Source: Planctomycetota bacterium (GTDB lineage: Bacteria; Planctomycetota; UBA8108; JACQVS01). From it: 35,996 nt of DNA. Position numbers and translations under genes: made by a program. Numbering within the stretch: position 1 is the stretch's first letter; each line of letters opens with the position of its first letter. Shown here piece after piece: positions 9,148-16,238 of the stretch. The stretch is taken from the NCBI GenBank assembly GCA_016209605.1, contig JACQVS010000174.1:1-35996 (forward strand), written 5' to 3'. The notes beneath the pieces were generated by a model. It was not told where the DNA came from and searched no databases. It saw only the letters and a list, made by a program, of their open reading frames with translations.

Positions 9148-10260
9148 CTATTTCTTGATGAGCTGTTCCACCGTCTTCCAGTCCGGCACCGGGTAGACGT
9201 TCTTTTCGCCGGCCTTCTGCTCTTTGGAATCCTGGCCGACGAGGATTGCCGCGATGGCGTTCGCCTGGTAAGCCTTGGCGTCGCCTTCGGTGTTGCCGAC
9301 CCCCCAGGGGATGTTCTTCCAGACGGCCTTGATCCGGGTTTGAATGAAATCAGCCTTGTAGTCCGACTCGGAGTTGAACTTCTTCACCTCGCTCCAGAGG
9401 TCGCGGAAGAAGACCGGGCCCGGCGGGAAGCCATGCGCGCCCAGCCAGTGGCGGGTACGATGGCAGAGGGATGTGGGACGGGCGGTGAGGTAGATGAGGC
9501 GGTGGTCTTTCGAGGCGGCCGAAAGCACGGCAGCGGCCCCCTCGAGGGGCGGCGCCTTCTCCGGCTCGTCCTTCCAGGTGGCGGAGAGCTTGGTCTGGCA
9601 GATGGTGTTGTCGATGTCGGTGATGAGGAGCTGCTGCTCCGCCGGGGCGACGGAGACGATGAGGTAGACCTCGGGGTCCTTGAGGGGAAGCCGTTTCGGA
9701 TCCTTGAGGCCGGCACGGTAGAAGTGGTTGCCCGGTTCTTGAGGAGCCTTGAGGCTCAAGGCGGCAATGCCGTTCTTTCCGGTCAGCGCGCTGCCGACTT
9801 TCGTTCCCTCGGGAAGCTTGACCGGCTGCTTTTTCTCCGAGTCGTGAAGCGCGGGCAGGCCATGACGCGGTCCGAGCGAGTAGAATTCGATCTCCACGCC
9901 CTTGACATCGGGATTGATGAATCCCGGACCATCCTGCTCCAGCTTGGCGGCGAGCTCGATCGCCGCGCCGGGCAGCGCCAGGACATCGAACCCGGCGAGC
10001 TTCCCCAGCGGCCGGTAGGCCAGACAGTAAAGGAGCAGCGCGCCCAGGAAGAGGAGGAAGAGCGAGACGACGACCACGAGGCGGAGGAAGGCTCGGCGGG
10101 CAAGGCTGGCAGGTTGAGCTTCCGGCGGCGCGGGCGCGGCGCCGGCGGCCGGTCTGGAGCTGGGGGGAGCGGGGCGGCTTCCGGATGCGCCTAACGCCGC
10201 CGGCGGGGCGGCCGTGAGGGATGGAGCGGCGCGGTTATTTTTGTGCTTTCTTCGAGTCAC
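9148..10260 (-). CDS. Membrane-anchored APP1/LNS2-type HAD phosphatase
   Basis: The C-terminal half has the HAD-fold catalytic pattern of the APP1/lipin (LNS2, DUF2183) phosphatidate phosphatase group. Motif I is ITDIDNTICQT with Asp215 and Asp217. Motif II is YLTARP (Thr259). A lysine at YKAD (about 302) and a GVGNTEGDAKAY acidic block follow. The N-terminus is a ~55-residue Pro/Ala-rich cytoplasmic stretch, then one membrane helix at about 59-81. Between the helix and the HAD domain lies a beta-rich domain (about 90-205), similar in position to the domain that precedes APP1 catalytic regions. The likely role is dephosphorylation of a lipid or other phosphomonoester at the membrane; the substrate is not evident. 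The start is GTG, inside the end of the small upstream gene (26-bp overlap), implying co-expression. Confidence 0.72.
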   Translation of the reverse strand: MTRRKHKNNRAAPSLTAAPPAALGASGSRPAPPSSRPAAGAAPAPPEAQPASLARRAFLRLVVVVSLFLLFLGALLLYCLAYRPLGKLAGFDVLALPGAAIELAAKLEQDGPGFINPDVKGVEIEFYSLGPRHGLPALHDSEKKQPVKLPEGTKVGSALTGKNGIAALSLKAPQEPGNHFYRAGLKDPKRLPLKDPEVYLIVSVAPAEQQLLITDIDNTICQTKLSATWKDEPEKAPPLEGAAAVLSAASKDHRLIYLTARPTSLCHRTRHWLGAHGFPPGPVFFRDLWSEVKKFNSESDYKADFIQTRIKAVWKNIPWGVGNTEGDAKAYQANAIAAILVGQDSKEQKAGEKNVYPVPDWKTVEQLIKK

Positions 10261-10486
10261 CGATGATCTCTTCGATGGCGGGCAAGTGGGCCGGGCTCAG
10301 GCGGTCCACGGCGGCGCGGGTGAGGGGGCTGGGGGTTTCCGGAAAGGTCTGCACCAGGGCGACGCGCTCCGGGGCATCGTACTCGACGTGGAGGATGGCG
10401 CCGACTTGCCCATCCGACAGCCGGACGATCTTGCCGATCAAGTCGGCGCGATCCAGTTTTTCAGGGGGTGGGTACACGCTGGTCAC
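10235..10486 (-). CDS. Small hypothetical protein (83 aa)
   Basis: No family was recognised. It is a soluble, acidic 83-residue protein with no signal peptide. It starts MTSVYPPPEKLDRADLIGK and contains a KIVRLSDGQVGAILHVEYD segment that looks like a small beta-barrel (possibly SH3- or PRC-like), followed by helices. It starts at GTG and overlaps the phosphatase gene downstream by 26 bp, so the two are probably co-transcribed from the promoter at 10648-10676. It keeps the high GC and codon bias of its neighbours, which supports it being real. Confidence 0.6.
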   Translation of the reverse strand: MTSVYPPPEKLDRADLIGKIVRLSDGQVGAILHVEYDAPERVALVQTFPETPSPLTRAAVDRLSPAHLPAIEEIIGDSKKAQK

Positions 10487-10536
10487 CGCTTTTGGCTAAT
10501 TTCGCAGTTAATTATCGCCTGTGTACTTCCAATTCG

Positions 10537-10542
10537 TATAAT
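10537..10542 (+). promoter_or_regulatory. TATAAT -10-like box upstream of the C_GCAxxG gene
   Basis: TATAAT at 10537-10542 lies in an AT-rich non-coding stretch about 150 bp before the plus-strand gene at 10696. No convincing -35 was seen at 16-18 bp. A transcript from here would carry the palindrome at 10599-10642 and the hairpin at 10658-10673 in its leader. Confidence 0.3.
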
Positions 10543-10598
10543 ACCTGGAATTTCGGTGCGAATCCAATTCATCTGGGATTGGCAAAAAATCCACTTAG

Positions 10599-10642
10599 CT
10601 TTTGCATATTATTGGCCGCGGACGGCCAAAAATATGCAAAAG
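10599..10642. repeat. 44-nt palindrome (hairpin), copy 1
   Basis: CTTTTGCATATT (10599-10610) is exactly inverted at 10631-10642. Inside it TTGGCCG (10612-10618) is inverted as CGGCCAA (10623-10629). The result is 20-nt arms with one A/A mismatch and a CGGA loop. A diverged copy is at 26962-27004. There is no T-run after the GC core on either strand, so it is not a standard terminator. On the minus strand it starts about 6 bases downstream of a -10 box, so it covers the predicted transcription start of the 10486/10260 genes. Confidence 0.8.
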
Positions 10643-10647
10643 AAGAG

Positions 10648-10676
10648 ATTATAGGAAACCCTCTCCGGAGGGTCAA
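10648..10676 (-). promoter_or_regulatory. Sigma70-type promoter for the phosphatase operon, with palindromic spacer
   Basis: On the minus strand, TTGACC (10676-10671) is followed by exactly 17 bp and then TATAAT (10653-10648), a near-consensus promoter. The spacer contains most of a perfect inverted repeat ACCCTC-TCCG-GAGGGT (10658-10673). A dyad between -35 and -10 is a common operator position. The downstream genes are the 83-aa protein and the APP1-like phosphatase. Confidence 0.65.
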
Positions 10677-10695
10677 GGAACCGATCCGAAGCTCC

Positions 10696-11253
10696 ATGAA
10701 CCAGACGACCCCACGAGACCCGAGCCGGCCTTTGTCGCCGGAGGAGCGGGCCAAGGTCCAGCGCGCCCGCGACAAGGCGTTCATCCTCTATGAAGGGATG
10801 CAAGTGCCGCACCGCAGCTGCGGCATCGCCCTGGCGGAAACCTTCAACCTGCCGGCGCGCCCTTACCAGTGCCTGCGCCGCGGCGGCATCACCGGCGAGG
10901 GGGAGTGCGGCGCCATCAAGGCCGGCGAGCTGGTGCTGGGGGAATACCTTGGCGATCCGGACCCGACGGGCATGGTCACGCCGGAACTCCGCGAGGCGGT
11001 GCAGTGCTACCGCGCCGAGTGGATCCGGCGGATCGACCGCGGCTTCTGCGGCGCGCAGCAGCCCCCGGAAGCGGCTCCGGACATCATCTGCAACCACTTG
11101 ACCGCCCCCTTCGGCGACTTCCACAGCCCGGCGCGGCAGAAGTTCTGCACCAACATCGCGGCGCAGGTGGCGGAAATCGTGGCGGAAATCCTGGTGAGGT
11201 GGGGGATCGAATTCGAGGTCACGCCGATACCGGGCACTGGGGGAAAAAATTGA
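10696..11253 (+). CDS. C_GCAxxG_C_C family protein
   Basis: The 185-residue protein carries a GGITGEGECGAIKAGELVLG block (residues 63-82), the hallmark of the C_GCAxxG_C_C family of presumed redox-active or metal-binding proteins. Seven cysteines (42, 59, 71, 104, 118, 132, 151) fit that pattern; CTNIAAQVAEIVAEIL closes the domain. The exact function of the family is unknown. ATG 10696 was preferred over upstream in-frame codons because the sequence before it is AT-rich non-coding DNA with a large palindrome; the ribosome-binding site is weak. It runs toward the PQQ-like gene with a 26-bp gap, so they may be co-transcribed. Confidence 0.72.
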   Translation: MNQTTPRDPSRPLSPEERAKVQRARDKAFILYEGMQVPHRSCGIALAETFNLPARPYQCLRRGGITGEGECGAIKAGELVLGEYLGDPDPTGMVTPELREAVQCYRAEWIRRIDRGFCGAQQPPEAAPDIICNHLTAPFGDFHSPARQKFCTNIAAQVAEIVAEILVRWGIEFEVTPIPGTGGKN

Positions 11254-11283
11254 ACCACAAAGACACAAAGGACACAAAGATGG
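11253..11283 (+). repeat. AACCACAAAGACACAAAGGACAC intergenic repeat (copy 2)
   Basis: AACCACAAAGACACAAAGGA continues as CACAAAGATGG. Tandem ACAAAG units fill the whole gap between two genes. The ATG of the downstream propeller protein is the last part of the repeat, so the repeat provides that gene's start region and no ribosome-binding site is seen. Confidence 0.65.
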
Positions 11284-12539
11284 AAGAACCAAGAAGAAAT
11301 GCATCTCTTTTTTCATTGGGTTTGACTTTTGTCTTTGGCCTGGCGCTCGCCTCGCCTCTCCTGGGCGCTCCCGGGCACTGGCCGCAGTGGCGGGGGCCTC
11401 GCCGCGATGGGGTGTCGGATGAGACCGGGCTCCTCAAGAGCTGGCCGGCCGAGGGGCCGAAGCTGGTCTGGAAGGCCATCGGCGCCGGAGAGGGCTACTC
11501 GACGGTGGCGGTGACTCAAGGGAAGGTGTTCACCCAGGGGAAGCGCGGCGAGACCGAGCACGTCATCGCCTACGGCGAGGAGACCGGCAAGGAAGCGTGG
11601 TCGCGGCAGAACGGCCCGGGCCTGCGCAGCAGCCGCGGCCACGGCCCGCGCGGCACGCCGACGGTCGACGGTGAGAAGCTGTACGCCCTGAGCGGCAAGG
11701 GGCGGCTGATTTGCCTGGAGGCGGCCTCTGGGAAAGAAGTCTGGCATCATGACCTGGTGGCCGAGTATCGAGGCAGCCAGAACCACTGGGGGATCAGCGA
11801 GTCGCCCCTGGTCTTGAAGGACCGCGTCCTGGTCAACGCCGGCGGCAAGGGGGCCTCCATCATCGCCTTCAAGAAGGATGACGGCCAGCTTCTCTGGAAG
11901 AAGGAGAGCGACCCCGCCGGCTACTCTTCCGGAATCAGCGCCGACTTCGAAGGCGTCCCGCAGGTCGTCTTCTTCACCGAGAAGGCGGCCATGGGCTTGA
12001 GCCCGGCTGACGGCCAGGTCTACTGGCGCTACCCGCGCGCCAATAACGGCACGGCCAACATCGCCACGCCGATTTGCTCGGACGGCCACGTCTTCCTCTC
12101 CTCGGCTTACGGCACCGGCTGCGCCCTCCTCAAGCTCGAAAAGAGCGGCGACCGGCTCGACGCGAAGGAGGTTTACTTCAAACGCGACATGCAAAACCAT
12201 CACTCGAGCTGCGTCCTGGTCGGCGGCCACCTCTACGGCTTCTCGAACGCCAAACTCACCTGCATGGAGTTCAAGACCGGCAAGTGGGTCTGGAATGACG
12301 AAAGCGTCGGCAAGGGATCGCTGGTTTACGCCGATGGCCGCCTCTATTGCCTGAGCGAGGACGGGGTGATGGGCCTCGTCGAGGCGATCCCGGAGGGCTA
12401 CCGGGAGAAGGGCCGCTTCAAGATCCAGAAGAAGCAATGGCCCACCTGGGCCCACCCGGTGATGGCGGGGGGAAGGCTTTATTTGCGCAATCAGGATGAG
12501 ATCTTGTGCTATGATATGAGGGATATATCAAAATCCTGA
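11280..12539 (+). CDS. Secreted PQQ-like (BamB-type) beta-propeller protein
   Basis: A signal peptide (FSLGLTFVFGLALASPLLGA) is followed by HWPQWRGPRRDGVSDETGLL, a typical opening of planctomycete PQQ-like propellers, and then blades with repeats such as LICLEAASGKEVWHHD and LLWKKESDPAGYSS. It has 419 residues. These proteins are exported, form an eight-bladed propeller and usually act as scaffolds or binding modules rather than as dehydrogenases. No quinone-ligand signature or haem domain was seen. ATG 11280 is chosen because the signal peptide starts there; an upstream extension would overlap the preceding gene in another frame. The start codon lies in the 3' end of a CACAAAG repeat. Confidence 0.85.
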   Translation: MEEPRRNASLFSLGLTFVFGLALASPLLGAPGHWPQWRGPRRDGVSDETGLLKSWPAEGPKLVWKAIGAGEGYSTVAVTQGKVFTQGKRGETEHVIAYGEETGKEAWSRQNGPGLRSSRGHGPRGTPTVDGEKLYALSGKGRLICLEAASGKEVWHHDLVAEYRGSQNHWGISESPLVLKDRVLVNAGGKGASIIAFKKDDGQLLWKKESDPAGYSSGISADFEGVPQVVFFTEKAAMGLSPADGQVYWRYPRANNGTANIATPICSDGHVFLSSAYGTGCALLKLEKSGDRLDAKEVYFKRDMQNHHSSCVLVGGHLYGFSNAKLTCMEFKTGKWVWNDESVGKGSLVYADGRLYCLSEDGVMGLVEAIPEGYREKGRFKIQKKQWPTWAHPVMAGGRLYLRNQDEILCYDMRDISKS

Positions 12540-12556
12540 GGAGTCGATTGACCGCC

Positions 12557-13627
12557 ATGACGACAAGGATGTATGTCCTTCTCACCGCCGTGGCAAGTCT
12601 TCTTGCCGCGGAGCGGGCTTTCCCCCAGAACGTCCAGAAGATCCTCGAGATCTTGAAGCCCCTCGATCCCGCGAGCTCCGGCAAGGAGCCGAAATCTGAA
12701 AGCGCTCCCATCGCCTCGCCGCGGAGCGTCAAGAGGTCCGAAAAAAGCCAACCCGCTCTCCCGGTCTTCACGCTCCGCAACGGCAACGCCGTCCGCGGAA
12801 CCCTTGCCCTCGAGCGCCTGCCGGTCGAGACGCCTTACGGCCTCCTGCAGATTCCGGTCGCCGACCTCGCCGAGGTGAAGTTCTCCATACGCACCCCTCC
12901 GGAGGTCGAAAAGGCCATTGCCGGGGCCATCGCCGATCTCGGCCAGGAAAAGTTCGAGGAGCGCGAGCGGGCCGCGGCTGCACTTCGAGAGCTTCTCCTC
13001 GACGCCATCCCCTACCTCAAGGAGGCGGCGAGGAGCCACCCCGATGAGGAGGTGCGGCTGCGTTCGGAAGGCTTGCTGGAGGAATCGGCGAAGAAGGCGG
13101 GGGAGGATGAGGAGGGGGCCAGAAACTTGAAGCGCAGCCAGGACGTCGTGACGACGTCTGCCTACACGCTTCAAGGCCTGGTGCGGGAAGAGCGCTTCGC
13201 GGTGGAGAGCCCCTACGGCAAGCTGTCGATCCCGCGGGCCGATCTCCTCGCCATCAAGTTCCGGGAGCGCGGCCCGGAGCAGGCTGAAATCACCATCCCC
13301 GCGACGGCGCTCATCCCGGGGAACTGGCTCGACACCCGCCTCCAGGTGGAGCCCGGCAAGCAGCTCCACATCGCCGCCTCGGGCCTCATGGAGGTGATCG
13401 ACTGGGGGGAGACCTGCGGGCCCGAGGGGAGCACGCGCTATGGCAACCAGGGGGGCTTCAACATGCTGGCCCTGGTCGGGAAGATCGGCAAGAGCGGCGC
13501 CCCCTTCCTGGTCGGCCGGGAGTACAAGGGCCCGGCGCCGCAAGGGGGGCGGCTCTACCTCGGCATCGTCCCCTTCCGCTACCGCATGGCCGCCGGCGCC
13601 TACACGGCCAAGGTGGAGGTCAAGTAA
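12557..13627 (+). CDS. Secreted HEAT-like protein with duplicated beta motif and LecA-like C-terminus
   Basis: A signal peptide (YVLLTAVASLLAAERAFPQ) is followed by four recognisable parts. First, RGTLALERLPVETPYGLLQI (about residues 78-97). Second, a helical block starting AIADLGQEKFEERERAAAAL, which looks like a HEAT-type repeat. Third, a second copy of the beta motif, LVREERFAVESPYGKLSIPR (about 209-228). Fourth, a C-terminal domain (about 245-356) with ALVGKIGKSGAPFLVGREY and GGRLYLGIVPF, resembling the PA-IL/LecA galactose-binding lectin fold. A cell-surface or periplasmic binding role is likely; no enzyme motif was seen. GAGGAG at 12538-12543 could also serve a TTG start at 12548, giving three extra residues. 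It sits right behind the PQQ-like gene. Confidence 0.65.
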   Translation: MTTRMYVLLTAVASLLAAERAFPQNVQKILEILKPLDPASSGKEPKSESAPIASPRSVKRSEKSQPALPVFTLRNGNAVRGTLALERLPVETPYGLLQIPVADLAEVKFSIRTPPEVEKAIAGAIADLGQEKFEERERAAAALRELLLDAIPYLKEAARSHPDEEVRLRSEGLLEESAKKAGEDEEGARNLKRSQDVVTTSAYTLQGLVREERFAVESPYGKLSIPRADLLAIKFRERGPEQAEITIPATALIPGNWLDTRLQVEPGKQLHIAASGLMEVIDWGETCGPEGSTRYGNQGGFNMLALVGKIGKSGAPFLVGREYKGPAPQGGRLYLGIVPFRYRMAAGAYTAKVEVK

Positions 13628-13670
13628 GCAAGTCAGGCGTCTGGCCGCGAGCGCCGGGCCGCCGATCAAC

Positions 13671-14099
13671 ATGGGAAAATACGACCAGCTCATCGCCTCG
13701 CTCCCGCAAAAGCCTCCTTTCCTCTTCGTCGATGAGGTGAGCGAGTGGGAGCCCTTCCAGCGGGTGCGCGGCCTGGCGCGCTTTCCAGAGGGCCATCCCA
13801 TCTTCACCAACCACCTCCCCAGCGAGCCCCTGGTCCCGGGAGTCATCCTGATCGAGGCGCTGGCCCAGCTTGCGGGCCTGGCGCTGGTGGCCGAGGCGGG
13901 CCAGCCCATCCGCGGCTACCTCGGCGAGGTTGTCCGCGCCCGCTTCCGGAGGACGGTGGGGCCGGGCGCGACGGTGGAGCTCGAGGCGCGGCTGGTGCAG
14001 CGCTTCGGCCTGGCGGCGCGCTTCGAGGTGGCGGCGGAGGTCGATGGGGCGATTGTAGTGGATGGCGAGATCGTCCTTGTAGGGGCGAAGGGAAGTTAG
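13671..14099 (+). CDS. FabZ-like 3-hydroxyacyl-ACP dehydratase
   Basis: This is a hotdog-fold dehydratase of the FabZ family, which removes water from 3-hydroxyacyl-ACP in fatty-acid synthesis. The catalytic region reads FTNHLPSEPLVPGVILIEAL, with His48 and Glu62 at the expected spacing; the first half departs from the canonical FPGHFPGNP. Its 142-residue length is normal. No other fab genes, acyl carrier protein or lpx genes are adjacent, so it may be a secondary paralogue for a special acyl chain. I withhold the fabZ symbol for that reason. A weak ribosome-binding site precedes ATG 13671. The stop is 4 bp before a truncated membrane gene, suggesting a shared transcript. Confidence 0.8.
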   Translation: MGKYDQLIASLPQKPPFLFVDEVSEWEPFQRVRGLARFPEGHPIFTNHLPSEPLVPGVILIEALAQLAGLALVAEAGQPIRGYLGEVVRARFRRTVGPGATVELEARLVQRFGLAARFEVAAEVDGAIVVDGEIVLVGAKGS

Positions 14100-14103
14100 C
14101 ACC

Positions 14104-14345
14104 GTGAAAAATAAAATCATCGGCACGTTAGGCATCGCGGCGATCGCGGTCGCCGGAATTGTCGCCTGGCTGTTGTTCTTTTACGAGGGGGCCCGCGCGA
14201 TCCACCCCGGGGACCACCTCGGCGCCTGCGGCCTCCTGGCCTTTTCGCCCGATGGACAGACGCTCACCGATGGCCGGCGCCTCTGGGAACTGCCGAGCGG
14301 ATGGTTGAAACGGCAGCTGAAGCAAGATCGTGGAATCTCCAGTGA
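14104..14345 (+). pseudogene. Truncated membrane-anchored WD40 protein remnant
   Basis: From GTG 14104 (with AGGGAAG upstream) the frame encodes a membrane anchor (IIGTLGIAAIAVAGIVAWLLFF), then LLAFSPDGQTLTDGRRLWEL, which is the front part of a WD40-type blade. After about residue 75 the frame leaves this pattern and runs on to a stop at 14481 only as antisense of the decarboxylase gene. A full WD40 protein would have several more blades, so this is probably a 5' remnant cut off at the junction with the decarboxylase gene. The membrane-anchored propeller at 33257-34744 has a similar layout and could represent the intact form. A short, real membrane protein is the alternative. Confidence 0.5.
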
Positions 14346-14354
14346 CCCTTGCCG

Positions 14355-16013
14355 TCACAGCCCCCCGGCCTTGATCTTCTCCCTCGCCTCGAGGACCTTT
14401 TCCACGATCAGCGCCACGTGCTCCTCGTCGACGAAGGGGGAGAGGATGAAGGACTTCAAGGCCACGATCGGCTCGCCGTAGTCGGTGTGGCGGTAGCACT
14501 CGGTCATGGAGAGGAGCACGCCTTCCCCCTGCATGGCCTGGTCGTGAAGGTAGTGAAAGACCTTGCGGTTGTACTCGTTGTGGGCGAGGAGCTGCTCGCG
14601 ATAGCCCGGATCGCAGCGCTCCCTGTCCTTCACGGTCCAGGTGTCGACGCCGTCGGGGTAGGCGCGGAAGAGGGTGACGGTGCCGAAGTTGCCGCCGTTC
14701 ATGACGGTGGTGGCGGCGTGCCCCTCCAGGTGCTCGCGCAGCACCTCGGCCATCTCGACGAGGTGCCCGAGGAGGGTGCGGATGCCGTCCTTTCCCAGAA
14801 GCAGCAGGTTGGCGAGGGCCGCGAGGATGCCGCCGCCGCCGCGGGTGGTCTCGAGGGTGAAGGTTCCGGGGTGGTACTCGCCGGACTGGAAGAGGTACGG
14901 CATCTTTTCCCGCTCGCGGCGCAGGAGGTCGAGGTCCTTCGAGTCGCGCGCCAGGAAGAGGCTCGAGATGTAGGGGGCGAAGCCGGTCTTGTGGAAGTCG
15001 ATGCCGGCCGAGTCGGCGAGGTGGAGCTTGGAGATGCGGCGGCAGGCGCCGGCCAGGGCCCGCAGGGTGCGCGGCCGGAAGCCCAGGGAGTTCTCCTCGA
15101 AGTCGTAGTCGTTGAAGACCGACCACGCCCAGCCGATCACCGCGTCGGCGTGGACGTGGGGCTGGTAGTCGAGCTGGAACTCGCTCGCCAGGCGGTCGCG
15201 CAGCGAGACCATGGCCTCCAGGTCGTCGATGCCGAAGGCGTCGGTGGTCCCCAGGGTGGCGATGAAGGCGGCGATGCGCTTCCCATCCTTCAAGGCGCGG
15301 CGAGCCTCCTCCTCGAGACGCGGGACCTGGATGTCGTTGTCGAGGTGGGTGGGGACGGCGATGACGTTCTTCTCGCCCAGCCCCAGCCAGCCGGCGACGT
15401 TGAGCTTCGAGTAGTGGCTCTGCTCGGAGGCGAGGATGACCGCCGGGCGGCCCCGCGCGGCCAGGCCGTCCTCCATGGCCCCCGGCCAGGCCTTCTCGAG
15501 GCCGATCTTGACGCCGTAGATATTGGTGCCGGTGCCGCCGAAAGTGAAGACGCCGGCCGAGCGCTCCGGGTCGAAGCCGATGAGGGCGGAGAGGATCGCC
15601 GCCACGCGAGCCTCCGAGACGGCGATGCCGCGGCTGGTGTCATCGGAGACCAGGTTGGGGTTGTAAATGGCCGGGAGCAGGGCGCCGATGATGCTCGAGA
15701 TGGAAGGAGGCGCCACGACGTTGACCTGGGTGCGGGGGTGGCCCCAGAGCGGCAGGCCCTCGAGCTGCCCCACCAGCTCACGGGTCACCGCCTCGATCGA
15801 CGACGGCCGGTCGGAGAGGCGGCAGCGGCGGGCGCCGGCGTAGTCGAGGGGCTGCGCCTTGCCGAGGAGGGGGATCTTCGACTTCATCGCATCCACCTGG
15901 TCGAGGGCGCGGAGGATGGAAAAGACGAAGTAGGCATCGTGCACTTGATCCGAAACCGGCTGAGGGAAGTCCTCCCGGATCTGAGCGAGAAGGTCGCGGT
16001 ATGCGGGCGTCAT
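14355..16013 (-). CDS. PLP-dependent group II amino-acid decarboxylase family protein
   Basis: This is a fold-type I pyridoxal-phosphate enzyme of the glutamate/tyrosine/aromatic amino-acid decarboxylase group. Landmarks are GVFTFGGTGTNIYG (about 155-168), the cofactor-stacking His200 in SEQSHYSKL, HVHADAVIGWAW with Asp290, and ADSAGIDFHKTGFAPY with the Schiff-base Lys342. The 552 residues exceed those of the closest small decarboxylases (~400) and match the longer glutamate/diaminobutyrate-type members. The substrate cannot be read from the sequence; no antiporter or amine-using gene is adjacent. Its start faces the lipoprotein operon across a 225-bp region rich in palindromes. Its 3' end abuts the WD40 remnant. 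Confidence 0.85.
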   Translation of the reverse strand: MTPAYRDLLAQIREDFPQPVSDQVHDAYFVFSILRALDQVDAMKSKIPLLGKAQPLDYAGARRCRLSDRPSSIEAVTRELVGQLEGLPLWGHPRTQVNVVAPPSISSIIGALLPAIYNPNLVSDDTSRGIAVSEARVAAILSALIGFDPERSAGVFTFGGTGTNIYGVKIGLEKAWPGAMEDGLAARGRPAVILASEQSHYSKLNVAGWLGLGEKNVIAVPTHLDNDIQVPRLEEEARRALKDGKRIAAFIATLGTTDAFGIDDLEAMVSLRDRLASEFQLDYQPHVHADAVIGWAWSVFNDYDFEENSLGFRPRTLRALAGACRRISKLHLADSAGIDFHKTGFAPYISSLFLARDSKDLDLLRREREKMPYLFQSGEYHPGTFTLETTRGGGGILAALANLLLLGKDGIRTLLGHLVEMAEVLREHLEGHAATTVMNGGNFGTVTLFRAYPDGVDTWTVKDRERCDPGYREQLLAHNEYNRKVFHYLHDQAMQGEGVLLSMTECYRHTDYGEPIVALKSFILSPFVDEEHVALIVEKVLEAREKIKAGGL

Positions 16014-16060
16014 GGGTTAAAAATTTTATCCTAAGCTTCCAGTAAAGTTCCAGCTTAACA

Positions 16061-16118
16061 TTGCCGATAACCTTTTTATGTGTCGGCCACGTGTCGGTAA
16101 TGCCGATGTTATCGGCAA
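16061..16118. promoter_or_regulatory. TTGCCGATAAC palindrome cluster in divergent intergenic region
   Basis: TTGCCGATAAC (16061-16071) is exactly inverted as GTTATCGGCAA (16108-16118). The right arm also belongs to a tight palindrome TGCCGAT-GTT-ATCGGCA (16101-16117), and TGTCGG occurs twice between them (16081, 16092). The cluster lies between divergent genes, so it could control both. Similar boxes stand before the TolC gene (2975-2997). Confidence 0.6.
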
Positions 16119-16125
16119 GGAGGTG

Positions 16126-16131
16126 TATAAT
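16126..16131 (+). promoter_or_regulatory. TATAAT -10 box for the lipoprotein operon
   Basis: TATAAT at 16126-16131, within GTGTATAATACTG, starts 8 bases after the TTGCCGATAAC palindrome ends. No clear -35 is present; the palindrome occupies that position, as an activator or repressor site would. Confidence 0.4.
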
Positions 16132-16238
16132 ACTGAGAACGCGCATGAATTTTTATTGATGTTTCTAGCGCCTGGAATAAAAGTTATCCTGCAATTCTTT
16201 GTCGCCTTTTCGGGCTTGAGTTTTAGAAGGTCCTGCTT

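Noticed and set aside
10599..10642. Palindrome as an intrinsic terminator
   Set aside because: No T-run follows the GC-rich core in either direction, and it sits at gene starts rather than ends.
14349..16034. Long plus-strand open frame opposite the decarboxylase gene
   Set aside because: Its product has low-complexity Val/Gly/Glu/Asp runs and no motifs; it is the antisense of a clear PLP enzyme in high-GC DNA.
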